A stretch of DNA of 64,000 nt from assembly GCF_028009165.1 (NCBI RefSeq), contig NC_079244.1, positions 2,170,001-2,234,000 on the forward strand. Direction: 5' to 3'. Numbering within the stretch: the stretch's first letter is position 1; every line of letters starts with the position of its first letter. Below the pieces are notes generated by a model. It was not told the origin of the DNA and did not search any database. It saw nothing but the letters and a program-made list of their open reading frames with translations. This document shows positions 53,995-64,000 of the stretch, piece by piece. This DNA is from Akanthomyces muscarius (lineage: Eukaryota > Ascomycota > Sordariomycetes > Hypocreales > Cordycipitaceae). A program made the translations under genes and the position numbers.

Positions 53995-54656
53995 GTTTCC
54001 GGCGTAGATGCGAAGAGAGAACTGTGTATGTGATTGCGACCGTGTAGTGGGGAGAATTTTGATTCGCGCTGTCGTTGTTGATGCGTTGACGATTTCGGCC
54101 GATTCGTCGGAAGAGGTCGTGTTGCAACAGACAATAACTCCTCACGCAAGAATATATACTTAGTCAAGAGAGGCAGGGCCTTCAAGCAGAGTGACTCAGT
54201 GTTGAAGCCTGGCTGCTGTTTATGCCTGGGCAAAAGAGGTTGCGTGGTGAAAATTCAAGCCCCACCATGAGACTGTCGCGGGGATGGGCTCTGGAGGGGC
54301 AGCACCGTAACGTGCGCACTGTTGGCACTGCCTCTGGAAGCGCACATGTGAATTGCTACTTGCAAGCCACAGAGGTCATTTGAGAATCACAAGCCAGAAA
54401 TTAGTCAAATTTGGACGCTTAATAATTCGACCGAGTTCTTCTTCAGCTGTGACTGCCTGCTGGTACATTGCATTCCGTCAAGACATTTAATGTGCGGACT
54501 GGGTGGCGGAGGGGTAGCTCTGGAATTCGCACTGTACGCGCACTCGTTTGCGCAGCCAGGCAGAAGTGAAGCACCGTCACACCGAAATAGTCATCGCCAA
54601 AATGCTAAATTGATTCCGTATTTTCAGCGCTACCTAGCTGATGTATGGTACCTGTC
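53995..54656. promoter_or_regulatory. Divergent promoter of sup35 and the Yrb30-like gene
   Basis: A 662-bp stretch between opposite start codons. The sup35 side is rich in short A/T and C/T tracts. No clear binding-site cluster or coding frame was recognised. Two earlier ATGs (54641 out of frame, 54645 in frame) precede the Yrb30-like start chosen here. Confidence 0.45.
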
Positions 54657-56324
54657 ATGGAGCAATTTCTTTCGCTGGTCGGCATGCAGGCCATGAAGCT
54701 CGCCGTCAGGTCGGGCATCGTCTTTACGTCTTCGTACGCGTTAAAGCAATACTCACATTTTCTCACAACTGTGAACGACAGACAACTCTTTGGAGAACTC
54801 AAAACCCTGCAAGACGAGCTCGACAGTAAAATTAAGGTATGCGGTATTCTGTGGGCAACCCCCAAAAACCTGCTTCCTAACATTGTGTAGATTATCACAC
54901 CAGCAATAAACCTAATCGAACTTAAATCCGGACAAGGGAATAGCGCTCTAGAATCGGCTTTAACGCTTACAGCATCGCTGCAGAACGAAATCACCTTACT
55001 AGGCCACAAGATCGCAACCCTGACTCCTCTCCAAACCTGCCACGCAGCCACGAGCCACCTGATTGTCGACATCAGGGCACTGCTTCATCGCATAAACGAA
55101 AGCATTCCTCTTCTCCAGCTCGCTATTTCAGCATCTGGAGAAACTTTGTCAAGCAAATTACCCGATTCTGTTTCGCCTTCGCGAATGCTTCAGGCTAGTG
55201 CTTTTCTTATGATCGCCGACAGCCACTTCACGGCCGAACCACGAACGAAAGTCCAAGTTGGACCAGACTTCATCGTGTCAGTATACATGATTTTCAAAGG
55301 TTACTCATATGAACTTTCTGAGAAGTCTGCCAACCACAGGAAGTCTCAAAAGCTTGACTTTGACAGCATAAGAAAGCCCATGTGGCAGGAAGTCTTGCAC
55401 AAAGCTCGTCTAAGAGTCTACCGCAGACCTTGCCGGCAAACTAAAATACAGCAAAACAGGTTACTGAGCCCTTCGGAATACTCCTATTATCTCGAAATTA
55501 AAGAAGACAGAGATGACGGAAGGCTACATGATGATTCGAAAAGCTCTGCAGAAAGCAGCGAGTCTGACCTGATACCAATTACCGAAATCACCAAACTGTT
55601 GTACACCAATTCTGCCGCCATTCTCAACATCAAAGACGACTCGGAAGCCTGCAGTACTCCAATATTGTTGCTGAAAAGGGAGCCAGACTTCACCGATACT
55701 GGTAATGCCGCACCTAATCTTGATACATCAGATGAAGAGACGCAGCATCGCATAGACTGCCAAATTCTTAGTGAATGTAACGGCATAACATACCAAAGCC
55801 AAATTGTTGATTCGACTACCTCCCCACCGTATGAACCTCGGATTCCGTCATATCTTGATCCTGAATGGATCGCTCTCGAAATGTATACGGCAGACGCACC
55901 TGACGAGAGCCAAGGCGACAAGAGTAACGCGGAGTCTACGCTGGAGTGTAGTGACGAATCTGAACAGGGAACAGATCGGGATACTGCATCAGAAGGCGTT
56001 GCAAACCAACTAAGCTCGCTTTCCCTAGAATGGAACAGTTCTCAGCGAAGCGAGGATACGCCATTACTACAGGAAACGGCCACCAGTATCAGCCAGGATG
56101 TGCCAAACAACCTTTTCAGCATGGTTACTACATCATTGTCTCTTCTTGAGCTTGTAATCCGGCTGGCCGTCTTGCAAGAAACACAGCAAAAGTCGCATCT
56201 ATCCATTCCCGATCACGTACTTACATCCTTCTTGAACGGAACAGTGCAGCCCAATGATGGAGGAAACAGTAACTCGGCCAGAGTAGGCGTGGTAGTTGAT
56301 ACAGTGATGCCGAGTGGTAGCTAG
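54657..56324 (+). CDS. Ran-binding protein of the Yrb30 family
   Basis: Exons 54657-54836 and 54891-56324 (phase 0, 54-nt intron) give 537 residues. The N-terminal block (FLSLVGMQAMKLAVRSGI, SSYALKQYSHFL, GELKTLQDELDSKIK then IITPAINLIELKSGQGNS) matches the fungal RanGTP-binding family of yeast Yrb30. Yrb30 binds Ran-GTP and is itself exported from the nucleus by Crm1. The middle contains MWQEVLHKARLRVYRR. The C-terminal half (about 260-480) is acidic, Ser-rich and probably disordered; a hydrophobic stretch (MVTTSLSLLELVIRLAVLQ) near the end could be an amphipathic helix or export signal. The next in-frame ATG upstream (54645) would add four residues. The gene ends 71 bp from the convergent JmjC gene. 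Confidence 0.8.
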
Positions 56325-56395
56325 GCCAATAATGGTGTACAAAGCGCTGCAATATTTAGCGCTATTTGGTATCGTAATATTCATGTCGCGTAGTT

Positions 56396-57415
56396 TCAGC
56401 GAAACCACCAATTTACAGATCCGTTCAAGTCTCCCAAAGCCCCCTTGCTTTTGACAGAATGCCACCATCCTTCCGGAATGAAGAGCGCGTCTCCAGCATC
56501 GAGCTCTGCTTCGCACATTGCCTCGATAGGTTTTTGAGGCTGCCAAACTGCTTCATGAAGAACTGTGCGCTCTTCTCCCTCCATCATCTCGGTACCCCTT
56601 ATGCGACTGCTCCCTTGCAGGCGAAGCTGTACTTGAACCTGAAGGTACAGTTGTTCCCCTAGTTGCGGTGGGAGGAGTCTGACAACTTTCTGCCTGTGCA
56701 GCTGGCAGAACAGATTCGGGTTGGGGTCTCGGTGAAGTGGAGTATATGTAGGCTCAGTTCCCAACCAGATGGACGAGCTGTAGACGTCGCCCTTGCCAGC
56801 CTTCAAGACGAGCTTCGGGGTTGGCAAGTCTCGTTGTAGCTCCGCTGGGAGATCTGCAAGGAGCGACTGCGCAATGTATAATTCCACGGTACTACAGCTC
56901 GAAGCCCTTCTAACCTGGTTGAACTCCAATGCTTTGTGTAGCAGTTTCAAAGGCGCGAAGAGCTGGAAGAAGCGGCTGTCGGGAGAGCCTGACACAGTCG
57001 AGTGTAAGATTCCAGCCATTATTTGGTCTTGCATATCTTGGCTCGCGACCAATAAGTCACAAAATGCATACAATGCTTCCATATTTTCGTCTGACGCTCC
57101 AACTATCTCATAGGGGAAAGGTAGCTGTTGTAACCCTTCAAACTGCTTTGACAAGCGTCCCCCGGTCGCAGCGGAGCCAGGTACTGGAGTCTGGAACCAT
57201 TCGTTCAAGGCAGGTAGCGTTGATGTCGGGGAGCCGTGGTCTTTTCTAAAAAGGACCGGCCGCTTCTCCGCAAAGGCGCCGTGCTTAAATGATTGGATGC
57301 TATTTTCTGTAGTATCCCAATGCATTGTTTGTATAGGGAGCACAGTGAGTCTGCGGCTTGCGCTGCTGTGAAACTGCCTCGCCGCCAAACGGCAGACGGA
57401 TATGCAAGGCATCAT
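56396..57415 (-). CDS. JmjC / cupin-8 domain protein
   Basis: An intronless protein of about 339 residues from the ATG at 57415; a second ATG follows at once at 57412. The N-terminus (MMPCISVCRLAARQFHSSASRR) is basic, Ser-rich and free of acids, so it could be a mitochondrial presequence. The core has the features of Fe(II)/2-oxoglutarate cupin-8 enzymes: WLGTEPTYTPLHRDPNPNLF supplies H-x-D, and IPEGWWHSVKS supplies the distal His. KVVRLLPP is a typical strand between them. Members hydroxylate protein or RNA targets or demethylate lysines; the substrate is not clear. The gene is divergent from casein kinase 2 beta across about 505 bp. Confidence 0.82.
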   Translation of the reverse strand: MMPCISVCRLAARQFHSSASRRLTVLPIQTMHWDTTENSIQSFKHGAFAEKRPVLFRKDHGSPTSTLPALNEWFQTPVPGSAATGGRLSKQFEGLQQLPFPYEIVGASDENMEALYAFCDLLVASQDMQDQIMAGILHSTVSGSPDSRFFQLFAPLKLLHKALEFNQVRRASSCSTVELYIAQSLLADLPAELQRDLPTPKLVLKAGKGDVYSSSIWLGTEPTYTPLHRDPNPNLFCQLHRQKVVRLLPPQLGEQLYLQVQVQLRLQGSSRIRGTEMMEGEERTVLHEAVWQPQKPIEAMCEAELDAGDALFIPEGWWHSVKSKGALGDLNGSVNWWFR

Positions 57416-57920
57416 ATGGGCCAATTAAAGAATTAAAAATACATGAAGAAATTCGAGAGCTGCGCGGCGTACCTATTTTCGTTGTAAATCTAAGTAGTCT
57501 CCAGCTGCAGAGCACTACGAGTTTCGCGGAAGCCGGGTAAACCAAGTCTCCGCCAACGGCCTGGGTTGAGTCGCGGCGTCTTTCGCCCCTCCCCACCGCA
57601 ACATCCCACCACTGTTATCAAAACGCCATTTTACGCAGTTTCAGCAGCTTTATCCCAGCATACCGACAGTGTGGGGGGAAACCTTTGCTCCCTTAGCGGT
57701 GCGCACGAGACTATACTCTTGCACAGAGTTTTTGTGATACCAATACCTGCCTTGTACCACACTGGAGACGACGTGCGCTGCGAAGCCCTTACGCGTGCAG
57801 CCACCACCAATAGGCACTCTAGGACGACCCGGAGCTTCTACCACCTCCTGGAGCTGACCTGGCCGAACGCGAGGCCTCGTAAGGTTTCCCAACTTCTATT
57901 TGAACCTATCGACCGGCGCG
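57416..57920. promoter_or_regulatory. Divergent promoter of the JmjC and CK2 beta genes
   Basis: About 505 bp between opposite start codons. No protein frame or recognised regulatory cluster. Confidence 0.45.
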
Positions 57921-59011
57921 ATGTCGACATCTTCGGCCGCGCCCGAGTCTTGGATCACGAGCTTTTGCTCCCTACTCGGGCACGAATATTTCGCGGAGGT
58001 GTCTGAGGATTTTATTGAAGATGACTTCAACTTGACTGGCCTACAGACACAAGTGGACATGTACAAGGAGGCTTTGGAGGTAAGAGCCGATATCAGTTGC
58101 AAATCCTCTTCTTTCTCCGCGCGAGCTACTGACACTTGGCTTAGATGATTCTCGATGTGGAACCCGAGGAGGACGACGAAGATCTCGACGAAGATGAGGA
58201 GGACTACGATAATGAATCTGCCATGGAGCATGGCTCTCGGTTTGGCCCCGAGAGGAGACACCATGCTAGAATCGCCAGCGACCTCACCGTCATCGAGTCT
58301 TCTGCGGAGCTGTTGTACGGTCTCATCCACCAGCGTTTCATCTGCTCCCGGGTCGGAATACAACAGATGGCTGAGAAATACGAGCTGGGCCACTTTGGCT
58401 CCTGCCCTCGCACGCATTGCGAGCAATCGCGTACTCTGCCTGTCGGCCTGTCTGATATTCCCGGCGAGGATACAGTCAAGCTCTTCTGCCCCGCCTGTCT
58501 CGACGTTTATGTCCCTCCCAATAGCCGGTTTCAGACTGTCGATGGAGCCTTCTTCGGTCGCACTTTCGGCGCTCTGTTCCTCATGACTTTCCCCGAATAT
58601 GACCTAACGAGGCGTGGCTCAGAAACGCTGACCTCCATCAACACTCGCATCTCGACTGCCGAAGGGGAGAATATTGTCAACGGCATGTATGCCAAGAACA
58701 TCGCGCCCGGCCTTGGCCCCGGTCGCATATACGAGCCCAAAATCTATGGCTTCAAGGTGTCGGAGCGAGCTCGCACAGGTCCTCGCATGCGCTGGCTAAG
58801 AGAACGGCCTGCTGATGTAACCGAGCTGGACGAGGCAAAACTATATCTAGAACAGCACCCAGACTCGGAGGACGACGACGCTGCCGTTACCAGCCGCGCT
58901 ATCGTGCGCAGACGGCCACCAGGCAACGCGCGTCTCCGCCAAAGACAGAACCAGAACCAGAACGGTAGTCCAATGGCCATGTCGACCAATGGCGCTGAAT
59001 CTGAGCTGTAG
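57921..59011 (+). CDS. ckb1: Casein kinase 2 regulatory subunit beta
   Basis: Exons 57921-58079 and 58145-59011 (phase 0, 65-nt intron) give 341 residues. It starts MSTSSAAPESWITSFCSLLG, continues HEYFAEVSEDFIEDDFNLTG and holds the conserved SSAELLYGLIHQRFICS block. The zinc finger follows (SCPRTHC ... LFCPACLDVYVP) and mediates dimerisation of the beta subunits. An Asp/Glu insertion of about 30 residues (EPEEDDEDLDEDEEDYDNE) sits after residue 55, and a variable Arg/Gln/Asn-rich tail ends the protein. CK2 beta tethers two catalytic subunits and selects substrates. The acidic insertion and extended tail, compared with the 215-residue animal protein, are as in fungal Ckb1. Confidence 0.94.
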
Positions 59012-60124
59012 CAGAGCGCACCGACACGCTCGACATCATCGGGCTCCGAACCCGCGCCACCTTACTCCGTCGCGCAGAGCAGCCCACGCATTGACCCCGC
59101 GGTCGCAGCGCTAATAAACACTTTTCTGGGGCGGTAGCGTGTTCCACGACGCATGCCGCTGTCTGAGAGACTAGCCCGCTCGAAGGAACATGCGGCGGAT
59201 CGCCCGCCATAGTCCCATAGTCGAATAACCTTCGGAAGAGGGATGCGCGTTCTACCAGTGGAGAATGCGCAAGACTACGGCGAAATCGAAGCGATGGCTG
59301 CGCGGAACAACGGGTCTAGAAACAAGCAAAACCTACAACAAAAAAATACAGGAGCGGACATTGCTTCTATGCATAGACTGGGCGTTGGGACAGACACTTT
59401 TTAAACGGCAAATGTAGGGACAGACCTTGGGAAGTGACAATGGGAGGCAAAAACTCCCCTTTAACTCGAGGAAGAAACATATGTCATTGTTGAAACACCA
59501 AAATTCTTGCACCTCTGGTCTGCCTCTCTCCTCTTCTGATTATATGTTTCCCTTGCAGATCCTCTCTCCTTCTTCCTTCTCACTGCGGTTATACATGCTG
59601 TCGTTTCATTGTTGTCAGTCGCTTTTGTGAGTCAGGCGTTTACAAGTTATGTTAGACCGATGGCGGGCCAAGTGTTTTCATCTTCTCTTCTTTTTATCTA
59701 TTTGTTCCTCTCCTCCTTTGACATGCTTGAAACTGCAACGCCGACTCAAAACAAGAGAGTCGAGTGTTGTCGATGTTTAATGTTATTACGGATTGGGGGG
59801 TTTAGAAACCGCGCGGGTTGACGAGAACAGAAGCAAATAATGAGGATAACGTTGACTGAATATCATGTATGCTGGAGTGCCAGAAAAGCCACTCAACTCA
59901 AACTCTGCAGCCTCCTATTCACAAGCGACTGTCAGCCAAGTAGTCTGTACATACTAGTCGCAGCACGGAGGAAAATGTAAAAGAGAGGCTCTGTCCCGTG
60001 GTCGTGTGGTGTACTGAACGAAAATCCAATTCTGCCATAAAACTAATGTTGCGATTCACTGCTTAAATCAAAATCTCTGGAGCCCCTCTGCTATGCTCAC
60101 AGCATGCTGCCCATTCTTCGGTCC
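59012..60124. other. Intergenic 1.1 kb between convergent genes
   Basis: Holds the 3' ends of CK2 beta and Pan2. T-rich between 59480 and 59720. No gene recognised. Confidence 0.45.
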
Positions 60125-63100
60125 CTATTTCAGCGGAGAGCCCTTGCCAGGCGTCCAGTTTCCGCCAGCGAAACCTGCGGTCGCCAGCGTCGCGGCCCGT
60201 CTCACCGGCGTCGACGGATTTCCATTGGCGTCCACCGGCAACGGTGGCGTGTCTATGCGCTGTACATCCTGCCCCTCCTTGCGCGGCGGCTTGAAGTTGA
60301 CGTCCCGCCCGGCGCGGTAGATGTCCTGCAGCATCGGCTCCAAAATTCCAGCATCTTCAAACTCGAGGTATTTTCTATATAGCTTGAGCGCGGTGCGTGA
60401 GTCTTCGATCGAATCGTGCGTTTCCATCTGGATGTCTTCCTTCAGCAGATACCAGGCCAGAAAGGCAAGTGATAGTTTTCGTAACCGTGTCTTTAGGAAA
60501 AAGAGATCAATAGTATCAATGATCTGGGCCTTGGGTACGTGGATGTTTATGACGCGGAAATCCTGCTTGAGGCCGTGCCCAAGGAACTTGCAGCCTAGGT
60601 TCAGCAAAACCCAAAGCTTCTTGTATACCATTTTGAGGGGCAGCAAACTGTGCTGGGAGACCCGTGGGTCTAGGTCTGACTGTGTAATGCCTGAATAAGA
60701 TGTGAGGTAGTCGACAATTGGTTCTTTGATAGTGATGTAGTCGTCAATAAAAGGCAGTCCCTCTTCTTCCCCTTGACCTCGAACAACGGAAGCTCTGGCC
60801 AATGCGTATACAATGGGTCGAATTGTTTCTCGTTCCCCGTCTGAATTCATCTCGATTTCTGGTTGCCTGACAGCCACAAACTCGGTGTCCAAAGCAATGA
60901 TGGTCTCAGGGCCAGGGTGCTCTGTTGGCTGCTTGAGTAGTTGGTAGGTTTTTGTGTCAGGGGGGTGTGGGTTTATGTCTTGGTACAGAATCGAAGTATC
61001 AAGTTGATCCTTCCATGTGGAATCGATATTGTTGTTCGAGTTTTTGACTTGAAAAGATATGACTGAGGGCACTTTCCAGGAAGGATTGAAAGTAAGCGCT
61101 TCTTCTGTGCTGACTGATCGCACCAAAAAGTCGTTAAACAGATGCCACTGGCTCTTACCCGGCGCTTCTGCCTCGGCGTGCGCGACGTTGATCATTGATA
61201 CCAGATGTGGCTTCTGAGTTTGACCGTTCTCGATGTTAATTGCCATACCGATCAACGAATAGACGGTAATATTATGCATGCCGCGCTGGAGATGAAGTTT
61301 CAAGTCCTCGCCTTCATAGCAGAAAAACTGGCCTTGGTCCACAATAATGCCGATTTCCTCTGGAAGCCAGCCTGGCGTAGACCAAAGTATGCGGTGTTCG
61401 GGGCTGTTGATCGCAGTGTTCAAAATGAGAACCGCTGGGATGCTGTGAATAGTCTTCTTTGTCGCAATGTTCTTATATTTGCTGCATTTTCCGCACCATC
61501 CTTTAGATGTTGTCTCCCTCTCGATGCTGTTCTTAAGGACTTGAGAGAAGGTGACCCGTGGCATCTTTGTGACGTTGGATTGAGTTTTCGATGAGGGGTA
61601 CAGTAGGTCGTTGACCAAAGTCGACCCAGGGCGTGTATACTCGCTGCGACAGGATATGCAGTTGATGGAACTGGTTGCTGAGGTTGAGAGAACCTGCTCC
61701 ATTGGCGCCGATGTACCCTCTATTAATCGAAAATCTTGTACAATTTTGTCAAGGAGGAAGCGCGTCAGGCCTTGGAGCATCATATTAAGCGAAGAACCGC
61801 GTGGGTCCTCCTCCAAAAGTCCCAGTGCGCCGGCCTGAGGTTGATTGCTGAGGGTCTTTAGCAGATTTGTTGCTTGGCAAATTGATCCTTCGGCCTTTTG
61901 CAGCATATCGAATAAGTAGCCGAGCTCGCACAGTATGCAAATCTCGCTCAAGCATGACGTGGCAGCATGACGAAGAGCAAGATTCCGAATGATGGGGATG
62001 AAATGCATCATCTGCAGGAGAGAATTGGCGTAAGAGTTTGATATATGAATTTCGAGTCCTGAATACTTTGTCTTATTGTAGAATCTGTGGTTGTTAGCTT
62101 GGTCATTACAAGGACCGAAGAGCTGGCATACCCAAAATCGAAGTCATCAACGCCAAACTTGCTGTACTTGATCTCCACGTTTCCATACATGGCAGGAACT
62201 TCGGGTTTCTTGCTTTCGATCTCTGCCTCAGCCAGTGGGTTATTGACCTCATCAGCTCTGTCGTCGCCAGCGCCGTCTGACTTGGCCGACTCGCGCGCTT
62301 TTTCGCTGAGGAACTTGGGTGCTTTGAGAGCGGCATTGACGGACCTTGTCAGGTTTCGAGTGTCTTCAATTTGATTTCGTCTTACACCCCGCGTGTTGCG
62401 TCCATACAAGGCAAAGCCCGTAGCTTTGAGTGTAGAAAGGAACTGCGGATCAAGCTTAGGTGGTGGCGCTCCAACATCGGATACTAGATCTGGCCATGCT
62501 GAAGCTAAAACATCGCGGTAATAAGGAAGACCCACGGTGTTAAGCGGCCTGCAGCGCATTAGTGTTGGCTCCAAGCCTGAATCTTTCGCTCAGATACTTA
62601 CAAGTCTGAAGAAAATTCCATGGGAGGCAAGCGTTCTTCTGGAGCAGCAAACTCGATTGGTGTTGCAAGATCGACAAAATGAAGCTTGGTAGGAGACCCC
62701 CATAGATGAATAAGACATTCCGCATCAGCCAATGCCATGCCTTCTCCAGATGGGGCAATCTCAAACATGCTGAGATAACTTATCACGTTTGCTTGCCTGA
62801 CGTTACTGGTATTGGGGTTCATAAGATCCACCACGTGCATCTGGCCACTCTGCGACACAACGATACTCGTAGTGAGCATTCTGGGGTGCATGCGGACATA
62901 TGCAGCACCAGCAGGGAATGGAATTGGCGGCATGGAGGACACTTTCTTAATGTCAAAGACGTTGAGGAACGGATCCAGCATATAGTTCTGTCCTTGGCGC
63001 AGTGAGTAACCGCATGTGACAATGAAATCGTGCTGGGCATCCATGTCGTTGATTAGCGCGGAATGGGCATTCCAGGATTTGACGACGGCGAAAGTGACTG

Positions 63101-63908
63101 GGTCCAGCAAGTTGACAAGTCCACTCTGGGTTGCGGCGCAAATATAACGGCCTCGTTTCATGATGATGTATTGGTGCTCGGTCGGGACCTGTAAATGTCA
63201 GCCTACATAAATTCCTGAGCGGTTGCAATTTTTACCTGCTTGACGACGTCACCCTTATTGAGGTCGATAACAAGCATTGTGTCCTGCATTCCGGCAACAA
63301 TTATCTCGGCGGTGCCTTTCGAGGTAAAGCTCATGCACCGTAGGTCTCGCATGGCATCGTGTCTATTGCCGAGTCAGCAAAACTCATGGTCTCAGGGTCG
63401 CGAAACGAACTTGATATGCCATATTGCCGCACCTCTTCTATGTGACATGTGAACATCGTTGGATCCGAGAGCGATCACGCCTTTGTCATTGACCAGAATC
63501 TGTCGGACGGGGCCTTCCGAGGAGAGGTGCGCTTTGAATGATGTGTAGCGCTGCAGCTCGCTTCCGACGAAAGATGTAACGCGCCCCTTGCAGAATGTCA
63601 GTATAATTGTGTACTATGCTTTTGTGTACCGTCGAGTAGGTCGTACGTAGTCATTTCCGGTCCACAGCAGTTCCTGGGACGTGTCGAACATCATCGTCGT
63701 GACTGGGGTTGGCAGAGCGTGGGCGCCCGGGGGCGGGAACTGGATGCGGGCGACCTAGAATGCGTACATGTATTAGAATACTGCGTTCCAGGTAGGGCGC
63801 ATCGCCAGCGCCGACGTGTGAGCGCGATCGCTCGTAAGCGCGTCATCGCAGCGTGGAGAGTCCAAGAGCTGGGGCAGTTCGCCGTACCTCGTCCCAATCT
63901 GCATCCAT
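60125..63908 (-). CDS. pan2: PAN2, catalytic subunit of the Pan2-Pan3 deadenylase
   Basis: Seven exons: 63888-63908, 63647-63754, 63411-63586, 63236-63362, 62602-63188, 62132-62548 and 60125-62084, giving 1,131 residues. The first exon encodes only MDADWDE. The N-terminal part is a beta-propeller (for example [29 protein letters not shown]). The middle is the inactive ubiquitin-hydrolase-like domain ([29 protein letters not shown]). The C-terminal DEDD exonuclease shows all acids: [19 protein letters not shown] and [14 protein letters not shown]. The enzyme trims poly(A) tails in the cytoplasm with Pan3 and the poly(A)-binding protein. A short Gly/Pro-rich tail ends in GKGSPLK. Introns are 47-133 nt. 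Confidence 0.96.
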
Positions 63909-64000
63909 TTTGGCTGATTTCACATAATCTGCAGGATCATAATTCCATACAATAGTGAAGTATCACTGCAATGCCACAGTGGCTTGCAAGGCGACGCACT

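Overview
The window is nuclear DNA of a filamentous ascomycete, most likely a sordariomycete and possibly of the order Hypocreales. The basis is short introns (about 45-120 nt, GTRNGY donors), a Zn2Cys6 regulator, a rhodopsin-like (PTH11-type) membrane protein, a Dal5-type transporter, a complex I subunit and the single Nup98-Nup96 precursor gene. I assigned no species. Exon boundaries were worked out by hand from splice consensus, reading frame and conserved protein segments; no alignments or transcripts were available. I saw no tRNA, rRNA, CRISPR or intact transposon.

Layout. 1-9782: 3' end of an ANTH/AP180-like endocytic adaptor, a centrin (minus), and the large NUP98-NUP96 gene. 10287-14114: a small SET protein, a cupin, and a convergent Zn2Cys6 transcription factor. 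14451-21770: MYST/PHD histone acetyltransferase of the Sas3 type (minus), the complex I MWFE subunit, Ctu1/Ncs6 tRNA thiolase (minus) and ribosomal protein eL8. The last two share a 424-bp divergent promoter. 24347-29129: an FAD monooxygenase with a possible N-myristoylation signal, and a seven-helix PTH11-like protein (minus). 29130-39267: about 10 kb without an intact gene, holding a decayed protein-kinase-like pseudogene, a 21-G run and G-rich tandem repeats. 39268-44560: a Dal5-family transporter and PEP carboxykinase (minus, six exons, one intron of 706 nt). 44561-51740: a second 7.2-kb gene-free stretch with two local tandem duplications. 51741-63908: a dense housekeeping block with eRF3/Sup35 (minus), Yrb30-like Ran-binding protein, a JmjC/cupin-8 protein (minus), casein kinase 2 beta, and the deadenylase subunit Pan2 (minus).

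Functionally the intact genes are mostly core cell biology: nuclear pore and Ran, translation (eL8, eRF3, tRNA thiolation), mRNA decay, chromatin acetylation, respiration and gluconeogenesis. They are interspersed with accessory genes (SET, cupin, regulator, monooxygenase, PTH11-like, transporter). I see no biosynthetic cluster and no clear novel multigene system. The observations most worth following are an 11-bp UUCG-capped hairpin in the first intron of eL8, the E-box plus CCCTAA pair in the eL8/Ctu1 promoter, the kinase-like pseudogene, the duplications in the gene deserts, and the MGNRIS start of the monooxygenase.
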